The notes under the pieces are model-generated. The model had not been told where the DNA came from. It did not search any database and saw only the letters and a program-made list of their open reading frames with translations. Shown here one piece after another: positions 19,651 through 30,772 of a stretch of DNA of 64,000 bases; within the stretch, counting starts at the first letter, position 1, and each line of letters begins with the position of its first letter. The stretch lies in the NCBI GenBank assembly GCA_039090855.1, contig CM077001.1, forward strand, positions 120,220,922 to 120,284,921, given 5' to 3'. The translations under genes were made by a program, and so were the position numbers. The DNA is from Macrothele yani. Its lineage: Eukaryota > Arthropoda > Arachnida > Araneae > Macrothelidae.

Positions 19651-21154
19651 AGCAAAAAAATACATATATAATTTTGACTCACACCTAGTACAACATAGAA
19701 AAGGTTATGTATCTACCTGTGTGAGTAAAAGGAGAAAAGAAAAATAAAATAAAATAAAACAACTGAATGTAGAAGGTTTCGAGAATACTGAGCCTTGGCT
19801 TTATCAAGGACCAGCAAAAACTCTGCATTTTCTCACTTCCACAAAGACCTAGTTGGAAATGGGTTTCTGCAAGGCCATAGATGCAAGTAACATTCCCACC
19901 TAAAATAGTTTAAAAAATATATATATAAGTCATGTCCTCCGTAGAGTAGCATGACCTAGCACTAGTTAACAATTTCGCTTGCATCCATTAACCTTCATGG
20001 CCCGACCCATGCTCTTCATCTGTTACTATTAAACAGAGAGAAGAAGATTAAAGAGAACTCAAGCTGTGAGAGTGACATAATAAATAGAATTGATTTTCAG
20101 CTATAACGAAATTCCAAGTTCGTTTGAGAGAGAATTTAAACCTGAAAAACAAATTTTACATTGCAATTAAAAAAGGAAATGTTAATTTATAACGAACAGA
20201 TTTTTGAAAGAAAACTTGAGTCTAAAACCCCCTACTCTACAACTTATGACAGCACGAAAACGAGAATAAGTTAAAGATAATAATTAACTAAAGAAAACTT
20301 TGTGAAAGTTATATACCTTAAACAGTAAGTTGCAATATGTACAAAGTATTTCAGCAGTGCTTTAAGTGCATAATTAATTAGTTAATAAGAACTTAACTAC
20401 TTTGAAAAAACAGCGCATAGACAGCGCATAGAAAAGGAACAAGCTTAGCCATCTTCTGTTCCTAGGTACCACAAAAGACGCTCAAAGTTACAAAGAAAAG
20501 TAAGAGTTAAAACCCGCATAAATGTTAACAGACAAACCAATGCTTAAAAGCTGAAAATCTAAAAAACGACAGAGAAAAGGTACATGAAGTACAAACATTG
20601 AACTTATAAAACCTAGAACCCAAAAACAAGGAAGAGAGCTTACCTCTTGTGTTACAAAAACTTTTCTCCTCACAAGAGGAGAACATGGCTGACCTCTTCC
20701 GCCACTCCCTAGACGCTGGGGGGCAGTGAGGGTGGGGCTGATGGCCTCCTCATACAGCAAGAAACCAACGCGCGGAGATTTTAACCAGAGAAAAAAATAT
20801 ATAAACTTAAGACTGTGGATCTGTATGATCAGAATGAGCAGAATTATACTCTCCAGAATACATGAGAAATATTATAAGCTAAATCATACAACTCTGCGGA
20901 GGACATGACATATATATTTATGTTTTTAGGTGGGTTAATTACTTGCATCCATGACTTTGCAGAAACCCATTTCCAAATAAGTCTTTGTGGAAGTGAGAAA
21001 ATGCAGAGTTTTTGCTGGTCCTTGATAAAGCCAAGGCTCAGTATTCTCGACACTTTCTACATTCAGTTGTTCTTTTTTTTCTTTTTACTCACACCGGTCA
21101 ATACATAACCTTTTCTATGTTGTACTTAGTATGAGTTCAAAAAAATTTTTTAGC
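19651..21154. mobile_element. Foldback element with arms of about 260-290 bp
   Basis: 19651-19943 is the reverse complement of 20896-21154 with moderate divergence. Landmarks include CATAGAAAAGGTTATGTAT, GCCTTGGCTTTATCAAGGA, GCAAAAACTCTGCATTTTCT and GTCATGTCCTCCG. The 950-bp centre is A-rich with no recognisable protein. A superfamily cannot be assigned, and no clear target duplication was found. Confidence 0.75.
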
Positions 21155-21305
21155 TTCAGTTTCTTCTTAATAGAATGTGAATTCTGAATTTTCATAACTG
21201 CTGCGTTGCGCGTTTTGATCTTCAGGTTGTTTTGCAACTTTCATTTTAAATTGTAAAGTTTTTTCTTATGCATTCGGCTTTGCTCTTTAGTATATATATA
21301 TATTA

Positions 21306-22361
21306 GATATGAAACCATCAGCAGTTGCAATGGCTCTGAAATCCTGCGGTATTGAAGATGCATACATTAATATTATTAATAACATCTATGAAAATGCAAG
21401 TGCAAAGATTCGGCTGTTTGAAAATACAACACACATAAAAATTGGAAAAGGAGTGAGACAAGGTGACACCATATCTCCGAAGCTCTTTAATGCAACATTG
21501 GAAAATGTCTTTCAATCACTGAACTGGGAAAACAAAGGGATAAAGATTAATGGAGATTATCTAACCCACCTTCGTTTTGCTGATGACATAGTCATTTTTG
21601 CAACTACCCCATCAGAGCTACAGAGTATGATACAGGAACTTGCTGACAAGAGTAAAGAAGTGGGATTAAAAATGAACTTTCAGAAGACAAAAGTGATGTT
21701 CAATGCTTTTACAAGAAATGAAGATTTATCGATTGATGGAGAAAAGCTGGAGATAACAGACACGTACGTTTATCTTGGACAGCAGATATCAAGTGAGGGT
21801 CGCATTAATATAGAAATTAATCGGCGTACAAAACTTGCCTGGAGAGCTTTTGGAAGAAACAGCATAATTTTCAAGAGCAATATGTCTTTATGTCTTAAAA
21901 GAAAAGTGTTTGATCAATGCATCCTTCCAGTGCTTACGTATGGTGCAGAGACGTGGACCTTAGCTAAAAGAGACATACAGAGGCTGCAGGCAACTCAAAG
22001 TAGCATGGAGAGGTGCATGCTTGGTGTAACCAGGAGAGATAAGAAGAGGAACACGTGGATCCGAAAAATGACAAGAGTGGAAGACATCATGATCAGAGTT
22101 AAATCCCTGAAATGGCAATGGGCTGGACATACTGCCAGAAGGACAGATCACCGATGGACAGCCGAAATTTTAGATTGGATTCCAAGGGACAGGAAAAGAC
22201 CCAGAAGAAGACCACATGGAAGATGGGTGGATGAAATTCGAAAGTATGCGGGAGTGACATGGAGGAGACTGGCACAAGACAGACCGTTGTGGAGGAAACT
22301 TGGGGAGACCTTTGTCCAGCAGTGGATTGATAATGGCTGACAATGATGATGATGATGATGA
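21306..22361 (+). mobile_element. RTE-clade LINE, 5'-truncated, well preserved 3' half
   Basis: Starts at the same codon (KPSAV) as the 14298 copy and, like it, directly follows (TA)n. It ends TGATAATGGCTGACAATGATGATGAT. The (GAT)n tail instead of poly(A) is an RTE hallmark. The coding part is uninterrupted. Confidence 0.9.
21309..22340 (+). pseudogene. RTE reverse transcriptase, C-terminal 343 codons
   Basis: Open from MKPSAVAMALKSCG to the native stop. GVRQGDTISPKLF at about 49-61, FADDIVIFAT at about 92-101 (catalytic DD), YLGQQISSEG at about 155-165, LTYGAETWT at about 207-215, and a C-terminal RRPHGRWVDEIR block. The first catalytic Asp (DYEKAFD) and everything upstream are missing, so no activity is possible. 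Confidence 0.9.
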
Positions 22362-23412
22362 TCAGCTAATATCCAGAGTTACCGCCGTGTGCAGCACGGA
22401 CAGCAGCTAGACAAGCTGGGAGTGACTCAATAAAGGTGCTGAAAGGTGTTTACAGGTATGTGGAGGCATGCTGACTGTAGTGCATCTGACAGCTGCTGGA
22501 GGGTTGTTCCATAAAGCGAACAACACGATAGAAGTAGTCCCACAGATGCTCAATTGGGTTTAAGTCTGGGGAAATAGGGGGCCAGGAAAGTACTTTGAAG
22601 TCTTCATAGTGCTCTTCCAACCACTCTCGGACATTTTTATCTGTGTGACACGTCTCATTGTCGTTCTGGAAGATCCCATCCGCCCCAGGGAAGACAATCA
22701 GCATGTATGGGTGTACGTGGTCTGCAAGGATGGATTCATAACGGATTCGGTCCATAGTGCCTTCCACTGGCATGAGTGGACCCAGAGAATGCCAAGAAAA
22801 CATTCCCCAGACCATAAGGCTGCCCCTCACCAGCTTGCGTTCTTTCAGCAATGGTCGAAGAGTGTTTGTTCTCCGATGTTTCTCGCCTTATACGCCAACG
22901 TCTATCCGTTCGATGAAGAAGATAACCTGACTCATCGGAGAAGGCAATCGTTTGCCAATCAGAGGAGACCCAATTCCGATAATGCCGTGCAAATGTAAGT
23001 TTTTTCTGCCGATGCGCCTTCCTTAGCATAAGTGCAGTGACCATCCGTCGGCATCGGTGCCCCATACGCAGCAGGGTTCGCTGAACTGTCGTTTTGGACA
23101 CACATCCGGTAGCCCCCTGGTTCATTCGGCCAGTGAGTTGCTCCACTGTAGCGTATCGATCGTCCCTCACACACCTTCGAAGCCGACGTTCACCTCTCAC
23201 ATCAGTGGCACGTTGTGCTCCGCAGTTTCCACTTCGCTTATTCGCAATGGTGCCATTTCTCCAATCACGATACACTTTAACCACAATAGCATGCGAACAG
23301 TTAACAAAGTGTGCTGTTTCAGAAATACTGCCACCCTTGGCCCGAAAGCAGGTAATCATCCGTTTTTGCAAATCTGGTAAATCGCTCCTGTTATCCATGC
23401 AGCAACGAGTGA
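22362..23412 (-). mobile_element. Tc1/mariner-superfamily transposon with DD36E spacing, termini unclear
   Basis: A transposase on the minus strand lies between an RTE tail on the left and the SINE array on the right. I could not find inverted termini. The left flank (ACCGCCGTGTGCAGCACGGA) may be 3' UTR. Confidence 0.7.
22450..23398 (-). pseudogene. Tc1/mariner-like transposase, DD36E, one frameshift
   Basis: The first 220 codons (23398-22736) run MDNRSDLPDLQKRMITCFRA, a paired-like HTH with SISETAHFVNCSHAIVVKVY, a second HTH with TVQRTLLRMGHRCRR, and IAFSDESGYLLHRTDRR (first Asp). A frameshift near 22800 joins to the second frame (22851-22450): GSLMVWGMFSWHSLGPL, FQNDNETCHTD (second Asp; DNE instead of DNA), SPDLNPIEHLWD (Glu). 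By my count 36 residues separate the second Asp and the Glu, against 34 in the element at 13232. Length is otherwise normal for the superfamily. Confidence 0.8.
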
Positions 23413-23417
23413 TATGT

Positions 23418-25655
23418 TTCCAAAATGATCATATGTAGAGAATTTTAAGAAAGGAGTGTTAGACCCCAGGTCTTAAACAACCCTTAGAAATAGGAAGCTA
23501 GGAGATTTAGGCTAGAGTGCCCGATAGGAAAGTGACACGGAAGCGAAGTAGAAAGGGGGAGGAAGACGCCCTTATTTATTACCTGGTGGCCAGCACACGA
23601 GGTCCAACGGCTTAACGTGCCCATCCGACGCACGGCGGATATTTAGTGCATCGAGCGTTCGTACCTGCCTGGGATCGAACCTGAGGTACTTTCCGTGGCA
23701 GCCACGAACGTTGCCCACTAGGCTACCCGCGGCCCGATGTTTCAAAATCAGATCAGATCATATGTAGAGGATTTTAGGAAGGGAGTGTCTGACCCCAGGT
23801 CTTAAACAACCCTTAGAAATAGGAAGCTAGGAAATTTAGGCTAGAGTGCCCGATAGGAAAGTGACACGGAAGCGAAGTAGAAAGGGGGAGGAAGACGCCC
23901 TTATTTATCACCTGGAGGCCAGCACACGGGGTCCGACGGCTTAACGTGCCCATCCGACGCACGGCGGATATTTAGTGGATCGAGCGTTCGTACCTGCCTG
24001 GGATCGAACCTGAGGTACTTTAGGCTACCCGCGGCCCGATGTTTCCAAATCAGATCAGATCATATGTAGAGGATTTTAGGAAGGGAGTGTCTGACCCCAG
24101 GTCTTAAACAACCCTTAGAAATAGGAAGCTAGGAGATTTAGGCTAGAGTGCCCGATAGGAAAGTGACACGGAAGCGAAGTAGAAAGGGGAGGAAGACGCC
24201 CTTATTTATTACCTGGGGGCCAGCACCCGGGGTCCGACGGCTTAACGTGCCCATCCGACGCATGGCGGATATTTAGTGGATCGAGCGTTCGTGCCTGCCT
24301 GGGATCGAACCTGAGGTACTTTCCGTGGCAGTCACGAACGTTGCCCACTAGGCTACCCGCGGCCCGATGTTTTCAAATCTGATCAGATCATATGTAGAGG
24401 ATTTTAGGAAGGGAGTGTCTGACCCCAGGTCTTAAACAACCCTTAGAAATAGGAACATATAGAAATAGGAAGCTAGGAGATTTGGGCTAGAGTGCCCGAT
24501 AGGAAAGTGACACGGAAGCGAGGTAGAAAGGGGAGAAAGATGCCCTTATTTGTTACCTGGAGGCCAGCACACGGGGTCCGACGGCTTAACGCCCCCATCC
24601 GACGCACGGCGGATATTTAGTGGATCGAGCGTTCGTACCTGCCTGGGATCGAACCTGAGGTACTTTAGGCTACCCGCGGCCCGATGTTTCCAAATCAGAT
24701 CAGATCATATGTAGAGGATTTTAGGAAGGGAGTGTCTGACCCCAGGTCTTAAACAACCCTTAGAAATAGGAAGCTAGGAAATTTAGGCTAGAGTGCCCGA
24801 TAGGAAAGTGACACGGAAGCGAAGTAGAAAGGGGGAGGAAGACGCCCTTATTTATCACCTGGAGGCCAGCACACGGGGTCCGACGGCTTAACGTGCCCAT
24901 CCGACGCACGGCGGATATTTAGTGGATCGAGCGTTCGTACCTGCCTGGGATCGAACCTGAGGTACTTTAGGCTACCCGCGGCCCGATGTTTCCAAATCAG
25001 ATCAGATCATATGTAGAGGATTTTAGGAAGGGAGTGTCTGACCCCAGGTCTTAAACAACCCTTAGAAATAGGAAGCTAGGAGATTTAGGCTAGAGTGCCC
25101 GATAGGAAAGTGACACGGAAGCGAAGTAGAAAGGGGGAGGAAGACGCCCTTATTTATTACCTGGGGGCCAGCACCCGGGGTCCGACGGCTTAACGTGCCC
25201 ATCCGACGCATGGCGGATATTTAGTGGATCGAGCGTTCGTACCTGCCTGGGATCGAACCTGAGGTACTTTCCGTGGCAGTCACGAACGTTGCCCACTAGG
25301 CTACCCGCTGCCCGATGTTTTCAAATCAGATCAGATCATATGTAGAGGATTTTAGGAAGGGAGTGTCTGACCCCAGGTCTTAAACAACCCTTAGAAATAG
25401 AAACATATAGAAACAGGAAGCTAGGAGATTTGGGCTAGAGTGCCCGATAGGAAAGTGACACGGAAGCGAGGTAGGAAGGGGGAGAAAGATGCCCTTATTT
25501 ATTACCGGAAGGCCAGTACCCGGGGTCCGACGGCTTAATGTGCCCATCCGACGCACGGCGGATATTTAGTGGATCGGGCGTTCGTACCTGCTGGGATCGA
25601 ACCTGGGGTCCTTTCCGTGGCAGTCACGAACGTTGACCACTAAGCCACCCGCGGC
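23418..25655 (-). repeat. Tandem array of seven tRNA-derived SINEs (family A)
   Basis: Units: 23418-23735, 23736-24037, 24038-24365, 24366-24682, 24683-24984, 24985-25313, 25314-25655. On the minus strand each starts with a tRNA-like head (GGGTAGCCTAGTGGGCAACG box A, GGTTCGATCCCAGG box B) and ends in a TGATCTGATCTGAT tail. Units 2, 4 and 5 share the same 28-bp deletion in the head. Units 4 and 7 share an ACATATAGAAA insertion. Unit 2 onward recurs from unit 5 with a period of 947 bp, so a three-unit block was duplicated. Confidence 0.9.
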
Positions 25656-26373
25656 GATGTTTTCAAAATGCTTACAACACTCCTTATATACCCTCCAAGC
25701 CAGCTCACGACACGTGCCTTCTTTCATTGGCTACGCGCTGTTGACGTCAAAAGTAGGAGGTGGTCATAATAATGTGACTCGACTGTGCTTTTGCACGCAT
25801 TATGTGAAGAATATTTCTTCCACATTGTTTATCATGTTTGTATGTTGTTGTTGTTTTTTTTGGGGGGGGGAGGGGTTTGTTTTCTTTTTCTATTATTTAT
25901 GCTCTCTCATCATATGGAACATCAGCATGTTCTAGGAATTCTCCCTGTGCTACCGAACCGAATCTTTTTTATTTATTTTGTTATTTTTATTACGCAGACA
26001 CACTTAGCTGTGAGTCTAGAATTTAAAGTGAAGACGCGCTCTCTCTTCCACGCGTGAAAGGATCGTATATACCAGAATGTCCTTATCTATGCCAATGCCC
26101 TCCATATGGCAATAAATTAATTATCCGTTTTCTGCACTTTCAATGATGACACAGTGTCAAGACAGCTAGCTCACTGCTTCCTTAAAGGGACGGTAAACCG
26201 TTCTCTCTTACGGAGTGTTAAGACATTCTGCTATGTTACTCTGTTACATCTATTGAGACTGGAAAAGTACCGAAAAGTCGAGAAAAAATTCCACCTCCAC
26301 CCCCAAATATCGTTAATTGTCTAAAACACGCCGCAAAAAAGAAAATGCATTTCATGTGGTGGCTCTATTTTTC
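25656..26373. other. Unassigned AT-rich sequence
   Basis: T- and G-runs near 25852-25876. No protein homology and no repeat shared with the rest of the window that I can see. Confidence 0.3.
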
Positions 26374-27135
26374 TTTTTTGATTGGAGGTTTAACGACCAC
26401 CGTGAGCAACTCAGTGGACTATAGGCTATAATGAATTAGCTTTATTTTGCTTTCCGCTAAGCTAATTATAATGAATAAGCTCTTTCTACCAGCTAGCTAA
26501 TGATAATAATGAAGCTTTCCTACTGAGCTTCAAATAGTGAATTCAAATGGTTGTTGTTACTAGTTAATTAAGAACATGAATAGAGTCTCCTGCTAGTAGT
26601 GTAGTAATTAGAATGTATAAAGTCTTAACGCTGGTTGTTAATGGTAATAAACTAACGATATAAACCTAACAGCCAGACAGAGGTCTGACAAAAACTATTA
26701 ATTGAGAAAGACGTACTTACTCAAATCTTTTTTTATTATGCGACTCTTGGTCGTCCAAAGCACACACACACAACTTGTTTCACAATAATGAAGAATCCAA
26801 CTAATGGCATAGAACGAAACTCTCTCCTCTAGTATAACAACAAACGATCTCCTTATAACAACAAAATCTCTCCGTACAACACCAAACGCTCTCCTTCGCT
26901 ATCGATGAGCGCGCCTATATATACTGGCTACCACCACGTCATGACTTACACTCATTGCCAGATCTCATTCATCGGGTGAAATAATATTTCGTTCAGTAAG
27001 AAGATAATTTACATAGTAAAATAAAATAACCAGAGATAGTAAAATCAAAAGGAAAGTGAATATAGAGTATACGTTACAAGGCAGTCGCTCGTCCCTAATT
27101 TAGGGCCACTGGTGCCAGGGAAGAGAGAGAAATAA
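26374..27135 (-). mobile_element. SINE (family B) 3' part, split by a 647-bp insertion
   Basis: On the minus strand 27135-27079 gives TTCCCTGGCACCAGTGGCCCTAAATTAGGGACG..., and 26431-26374 continues with GAGTTGCTCACGGTGGTCG and an A-rich tail. These are adjacent parts of the SINE whose full copy is at 41785-42001. The head is not present. Confidence 0.75.
26432..27078 (-). mobile_element. LTR-like insertion (candidate solo LTR) inside SINE B
   Basis: Plus-strand borders are TG...CA. Read on the minus strand, it has AGTATATATAGGCGCGC (TATA box, about 26925-26941) followed about 200 bp downstream by AATAAAAAAAG (about 26728-26738), the order expected of U3-R in an LTR. No clear target duplication is visible, so a DNA element cannot be excluded. 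Confidence 0.4.
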
Positions 27136-27332
27136 AACGTAAATACATACATCCGCAGGTTTTATTTACCTCGATACGTGTTTGACAGTAAGGGGTTTGA
27201 GGTAGAAGTCTGTTGATAAATTAAAGAAGTAAGAAACATATGGCATACAATTCAGATCTGTGTTTCGTACAAAGGTTAAGTCAATACAAGAAAGGTAGTT
27301 GGTGGAGAATTTATATAAGCCGAAATGTTCTT

Positions 27333-27776
27333 TCATAAACTTGAGTAAGTTGGTGTTTTGTTACAGTCACCAGTGAGAATGATAGGCACTTGGGTATCCT
27401 GTACCATACTTGGTATGATTTTCTTGATGTTTGCAGGGTAATCGCATAGCATCCGGAACATGAAGACCTCTAGTGATGTTTGTGAAACGTTGGGATGAAT
27501 GTAAGTCGAGCCTAGTATGAAGTGAGTTTGAGCAGACACTATCACATCAACTAGACACACATCACCCACATAGTCATCTTCAATTCTCAATCTGTTGTTG
27601 ACTGAGACATTTACGGGTTGGCAATCTGTTAGACTATTGATGTTTCTGCAAATGGCAATTCTCCCCGCAGTTCGCTTTGTTTGCGAAGTAGGACGTTTGG
27701 AAGTGGATGGTTTGTATTGGGCTATTGCCCTATTTCTTTTATCCATCCAAGTTTCACTCACGACCAAGTAGTCCAT
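27333..27776 (-). pseudogene. APE-type endonuclease domain fragment (LINE or Helentron)
   Basis: 147 codons beginning MDYLVVSETWMDKRN (catalytic Glu of the APE fold), then GRIAICRNI, ILGSTYIHPNVS and VPIILTGDCNKTP, where the usual GDFN is GDCN. The C-terminal SDH motif is missing. The preceding minus-strand frame (27777-27900) reads CRTYRQKKKAEAAQH, a basic segment of a type I associate with animal Helitron-encoded proteins. Helentrons carry an APE endonuclease, and Helentron-like non-autonomous copies occur elsewhere in the window. A LINE origin remains possible. Confidence 0.55.
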
Positions 27777-27900
27777 TGGTTCGCATGTACTATAGCTGTA
27801 GAAGTGCTTGGTTGTGGCTCCACGTGTTGCGCCGCTTCGGCTTTCTTCTTCTGTCTATAAGTCCTACATTGTCCTGCATTAGTCGTTTGGGGCTTATTTG

Positions 27901-28271
27901 AGTTTTTTCTTCTGATATAAGTTTGTAGTATTTTGAGTCGGACTTTTGCTTCAAATATTTAGACGTTTTGATTTTCTCACAAATATTTTTTCGTTTATCA
28001 CTTGTAACTTATAGAGTACTTGTTAAATGTTTATGAATGATTGATTTTTAGATAGATCTCATCCAGACGAATGGTTTGAGACCAATATCACGATCTATGC
28101 GATCTCGAGTTACACTGATTTCAAGGCGCTTGAGTCAGTGTTTTAGACCCCAATGGCGGACGCCCTTTGGCTCCCCACACATGCGCATGACCTTGAAGTT
28201 GATATTTTTGGAAACATTGGTTATTATTCTTTTTATGTCAGCTATTTTAGCTATTTGTTATAATTTAGAAA
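27901..28271. other. Unassigned sequence
   Basis: No supported feature. Base composition is AT-rich except for a short GC-richer part at 28130-28200. Confidence 0.3.
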
Positions 28272-28580
28272 TTATAAGCATTTGATCAATCGTAAGAAAA
28301 AAATGTCGGTCAAGTTTCCTAGAGGGTACTCCCATGGTACCGATTTTAAAGACGCATCCACGTTAAAAGTTACCAATAATTTTAGAGCTTTGTTGTAGAG
28401 AAATTGTTTCTCCATAATACCCCAAAACTGAGTCAGAGATTCGGATTTGAATATTGATACCAGACTAGCATTAGAAGGAAGCTCAACAAAACTTTCCTTT
28501 TCCTCATGAGTTAGCCTGCAGCAATACAGATCTTCTGTGAAGAGATGAGCTAACCACAAGCATCCTTTAATCTTCCGCAA
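28272..28580 (-). pseudogene. hAT (ZBED5/SCAND3-type) transposase fragment
   Basis: 102 codons. ESFVELPSNASLVSIFKSES LTQFWGIMEKQF and ALKLLVTF match the block just upstream of the dimerisation motif in ZBED5/SCAND3/FAM200-like hAT proteins (xxLIELxxDxxLKxxF....FWxxxxxxYPxLxxKALxILLxF). The following FSTTYLCE-type motif is not present. Assignment is from pattern memory. Confidence 0.55.
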
Positions 28581-28684
28581 CAGGTGTTCAAAAAAATTTT
28601 GATCTTTATTTCTCCTTACTTACACCTTATTTCGGTTGAAAGAAAAATAAATAAATTCAGTCGTTTCTCGCTGACCGGCAGGAA

Positions 28685-28715
<31 letters not shown>

Positions 28716-28812
28716 CGCGGACCGGCAGGAAAAAAAAAAAAAAAAATCATCGCGGACCGGCAGGAAAAAAAAAAAAAAAAATCATCGCGGACCGGCGGTT
28801 GGGAAACACTGT
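28272..28812 (-). mobile_element. hAT element remnant with 5' terminal repeat
   Basis: The right end reads on the minus strand CAGTGTTTCCCAACCGCCGG, a typical hAT terminus. Just inside, CGCGGACCGGCAGG plus an A-run is present three times (28672-28800), one copy containing a (CA)n microsatellite (28689-28715). A hAT transposase fragment follows on the same strand. Confidence 0.65.
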
Positions 28813-29001
28813 TATATAGACAACTAATTTGCGTCCCTTCAAAATCGAACTAATAGAGGGAAATCAAAAATTCGTTTGACAGACCATAATTTGGAGTATT
28901 TATTCCGACCGAATTGTCATCTTTCCTTGGAACAGTCCTTCGATAGTTTCCTATTCGTGAGGAAACTAAACTTTTCCGTCGTAATAAATATTTTGCAGCA
29001 T

Positions 29002-29322
29002 TCAGATCAGATCAGAATGAGATCAAATGTAGAGGATTTGGGGAGGGGAGTGTCTGACCGCAAGTTTTAAACAACTCTTAGAAATAGAAGATTTGGGCCA
29101 GTACCCGATAGGAAAATCACACGGAAGCGAGGTAGAAAGGGGGAAAGAAGACGCCCTTATTTATTTCCGGGGGGGGGCTAGTACCCGGGGTCCGACGGCT
29201 TAACGTTCACATCCGACGCACGGCGGATATTTAGTGGTTCGAGCGTTTATACCTGCCCGGGATCGAGCCTGAGGTTCTTCCGTGGCAGTCACGATCGTTG
29301 ACCACAAGATGGTCCGCTGCCC
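29002..29322 (-). mobile_element. Solitary SINE (family A)
   Basis: A full-length match to the array units at 23418-25655: TGATCTGATC tail at the left, ACCCCGGGTACTAG body, tRNA-like head ending at 29322. More diverged than the array copies. Confidence 0.85.
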
Positions 29323-30170
29323 ACAATTAGCATGCAGAAAGTTCTTTCTCAATGAAACGTTCTTTTATGGGCCCCCGAAATGTAATCACGAAACGAGATT
29401 ATTACACAAATCACGCGAAGTATCTTTCCAAGAGGCCGATAGATAGCAGCACGATGCCACTGACACGTAAATTGCAGTGAGCGGTTCGCAGTTGGAAGTA
29501 CAACCTTCAATCTTAGGTTTAAAGCCTAAATAATTTCACTATAAAAAATTTCAGCTTTCAAAAAATTTTCTTTCATCCAAAATGTCTCCGTCTTTCCAAT
29601 TTCTCAACACCCCATCAATATGAATTTCATCGATAAATCCCTAAACGTGTCCGTGTGTGTTATGCACCTGAGAGATGACTTGTAGAAGTGAGCGTAGACA
29701 CGTTCTGCCATCTATCCACGAATTTAGAACTAAACAGGCATAGTCAGAGAATTGTTGTAAGGTAAGACGATAAAAGAAAAGTGAAGAATAAATTTAGGCA
29801 TTTTCATAACGACACGATTTTATACGATATTTTGAATTGATTTTATAATCTTAGAAATATTATTGAGAGAGGTATTTTCCACTTTACGCTCAGAATTTCT
29901 TCACAAGCAGAATTCTTTACAGAACTGAAACTTTTAAAACATCTGGTTTCCCGAGTTGACTTTAGGCTTCCATTTTGTGGCGCCATCTATGAGCATCAAA
30001 AACAATGTCTAGTTTCAAATGATGAAAATAAAATTTCTAGTTGCTATTCGGAAGCATGGGCTCCAACTTTCCAAAATTCCAATTACTGCTCGACCTTTTC
30101 AGTCATAGCTCCGTCTACCCCTCCCTAGTTAATCCTCTGACTAAAAAATATAAATGTTATATGTGCTGTG
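29323..30170. other. Unassigned sequence
   Basis: AT-rich and without recognisable motifs on either strand. Confidence 0.3.
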
Positions 30171-30475
30171 CCAGAGCCGTAGCGATGAGGGGCAGCAGGG
30201 GCGGCCACCCTGGGCGCCGAGCCGGAGGGAGCGCCGTCGAGACGTAGATTTTTTTTATAAATGTAAAAAAATGTGAAATTAATTTATACGCGTAATTAAA
30301 AAATGTATACAATTTAAACTTCATTATGCTTTAAGGATAAAATGGTGACCAGATTAACGCACCTGGCAATTCTGTCAATAGAAAAAGATATTGCTAAAGA
30401 TATTAATATGATCAAATAATAAACTATTTTCCTGCTATTAAAGCTCAAAAGGTGCATTTGTAAATACAAAATCTT
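30171..30475 (+). mobile_element. Internally deleted hAT element
   Basis: It starts CAGAGCCGTAGCGATGAGGG, a hAT-type terminus with GGGCGGCCACCCTGGGCGCC just inside. About 170 bp further a transposase C-terminus is readable: RLTHLAILSIEKDIAKDIN (about 30353-30410), which is the end of the hAT dimerisation domain. Thus a 5' end is joined to a 3' end with the core missing. Confidence 0.6.
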
Positions 30476-30772
30476 TCTGTTAAGGCTTAAGCATAATTTT
30501 AAACAAATGCTACTTGTACATATTTTTTCTGTTTGTTCATAAGCACTTGAGGTAGCAATTAATTATAAATGAAAATTATTCTTCATTCAAACTATGTACA
30601 ATGTTTTTTCTTTCTTCTGCAATCCCTAATGAAGCTCATATAATCACCACACGCTATTGAATAGGATTACCTATATAAGTTGGGTTTTTTTAAATATTTT
30701 ATTATGAGTAATATTTTATGTAAAAAATTAACATTTTGTTACTATTTCATACAATTAGCAAATTATATACGG

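Noticed and set aside
25314..25655. Functional tRNA gene on the minus strand in each array unit
   Set aside because: Box A and B are recognisable, but the anticodon arm and acceptor do not fold as a tRNA, and the sequence continues into a SINE body with a TGATC tail.
23418..25655. CRISPR-like array because of regular repeats
   Set aside because: Units are about 300-340 bp with no unique spacers and contain SINE structure.
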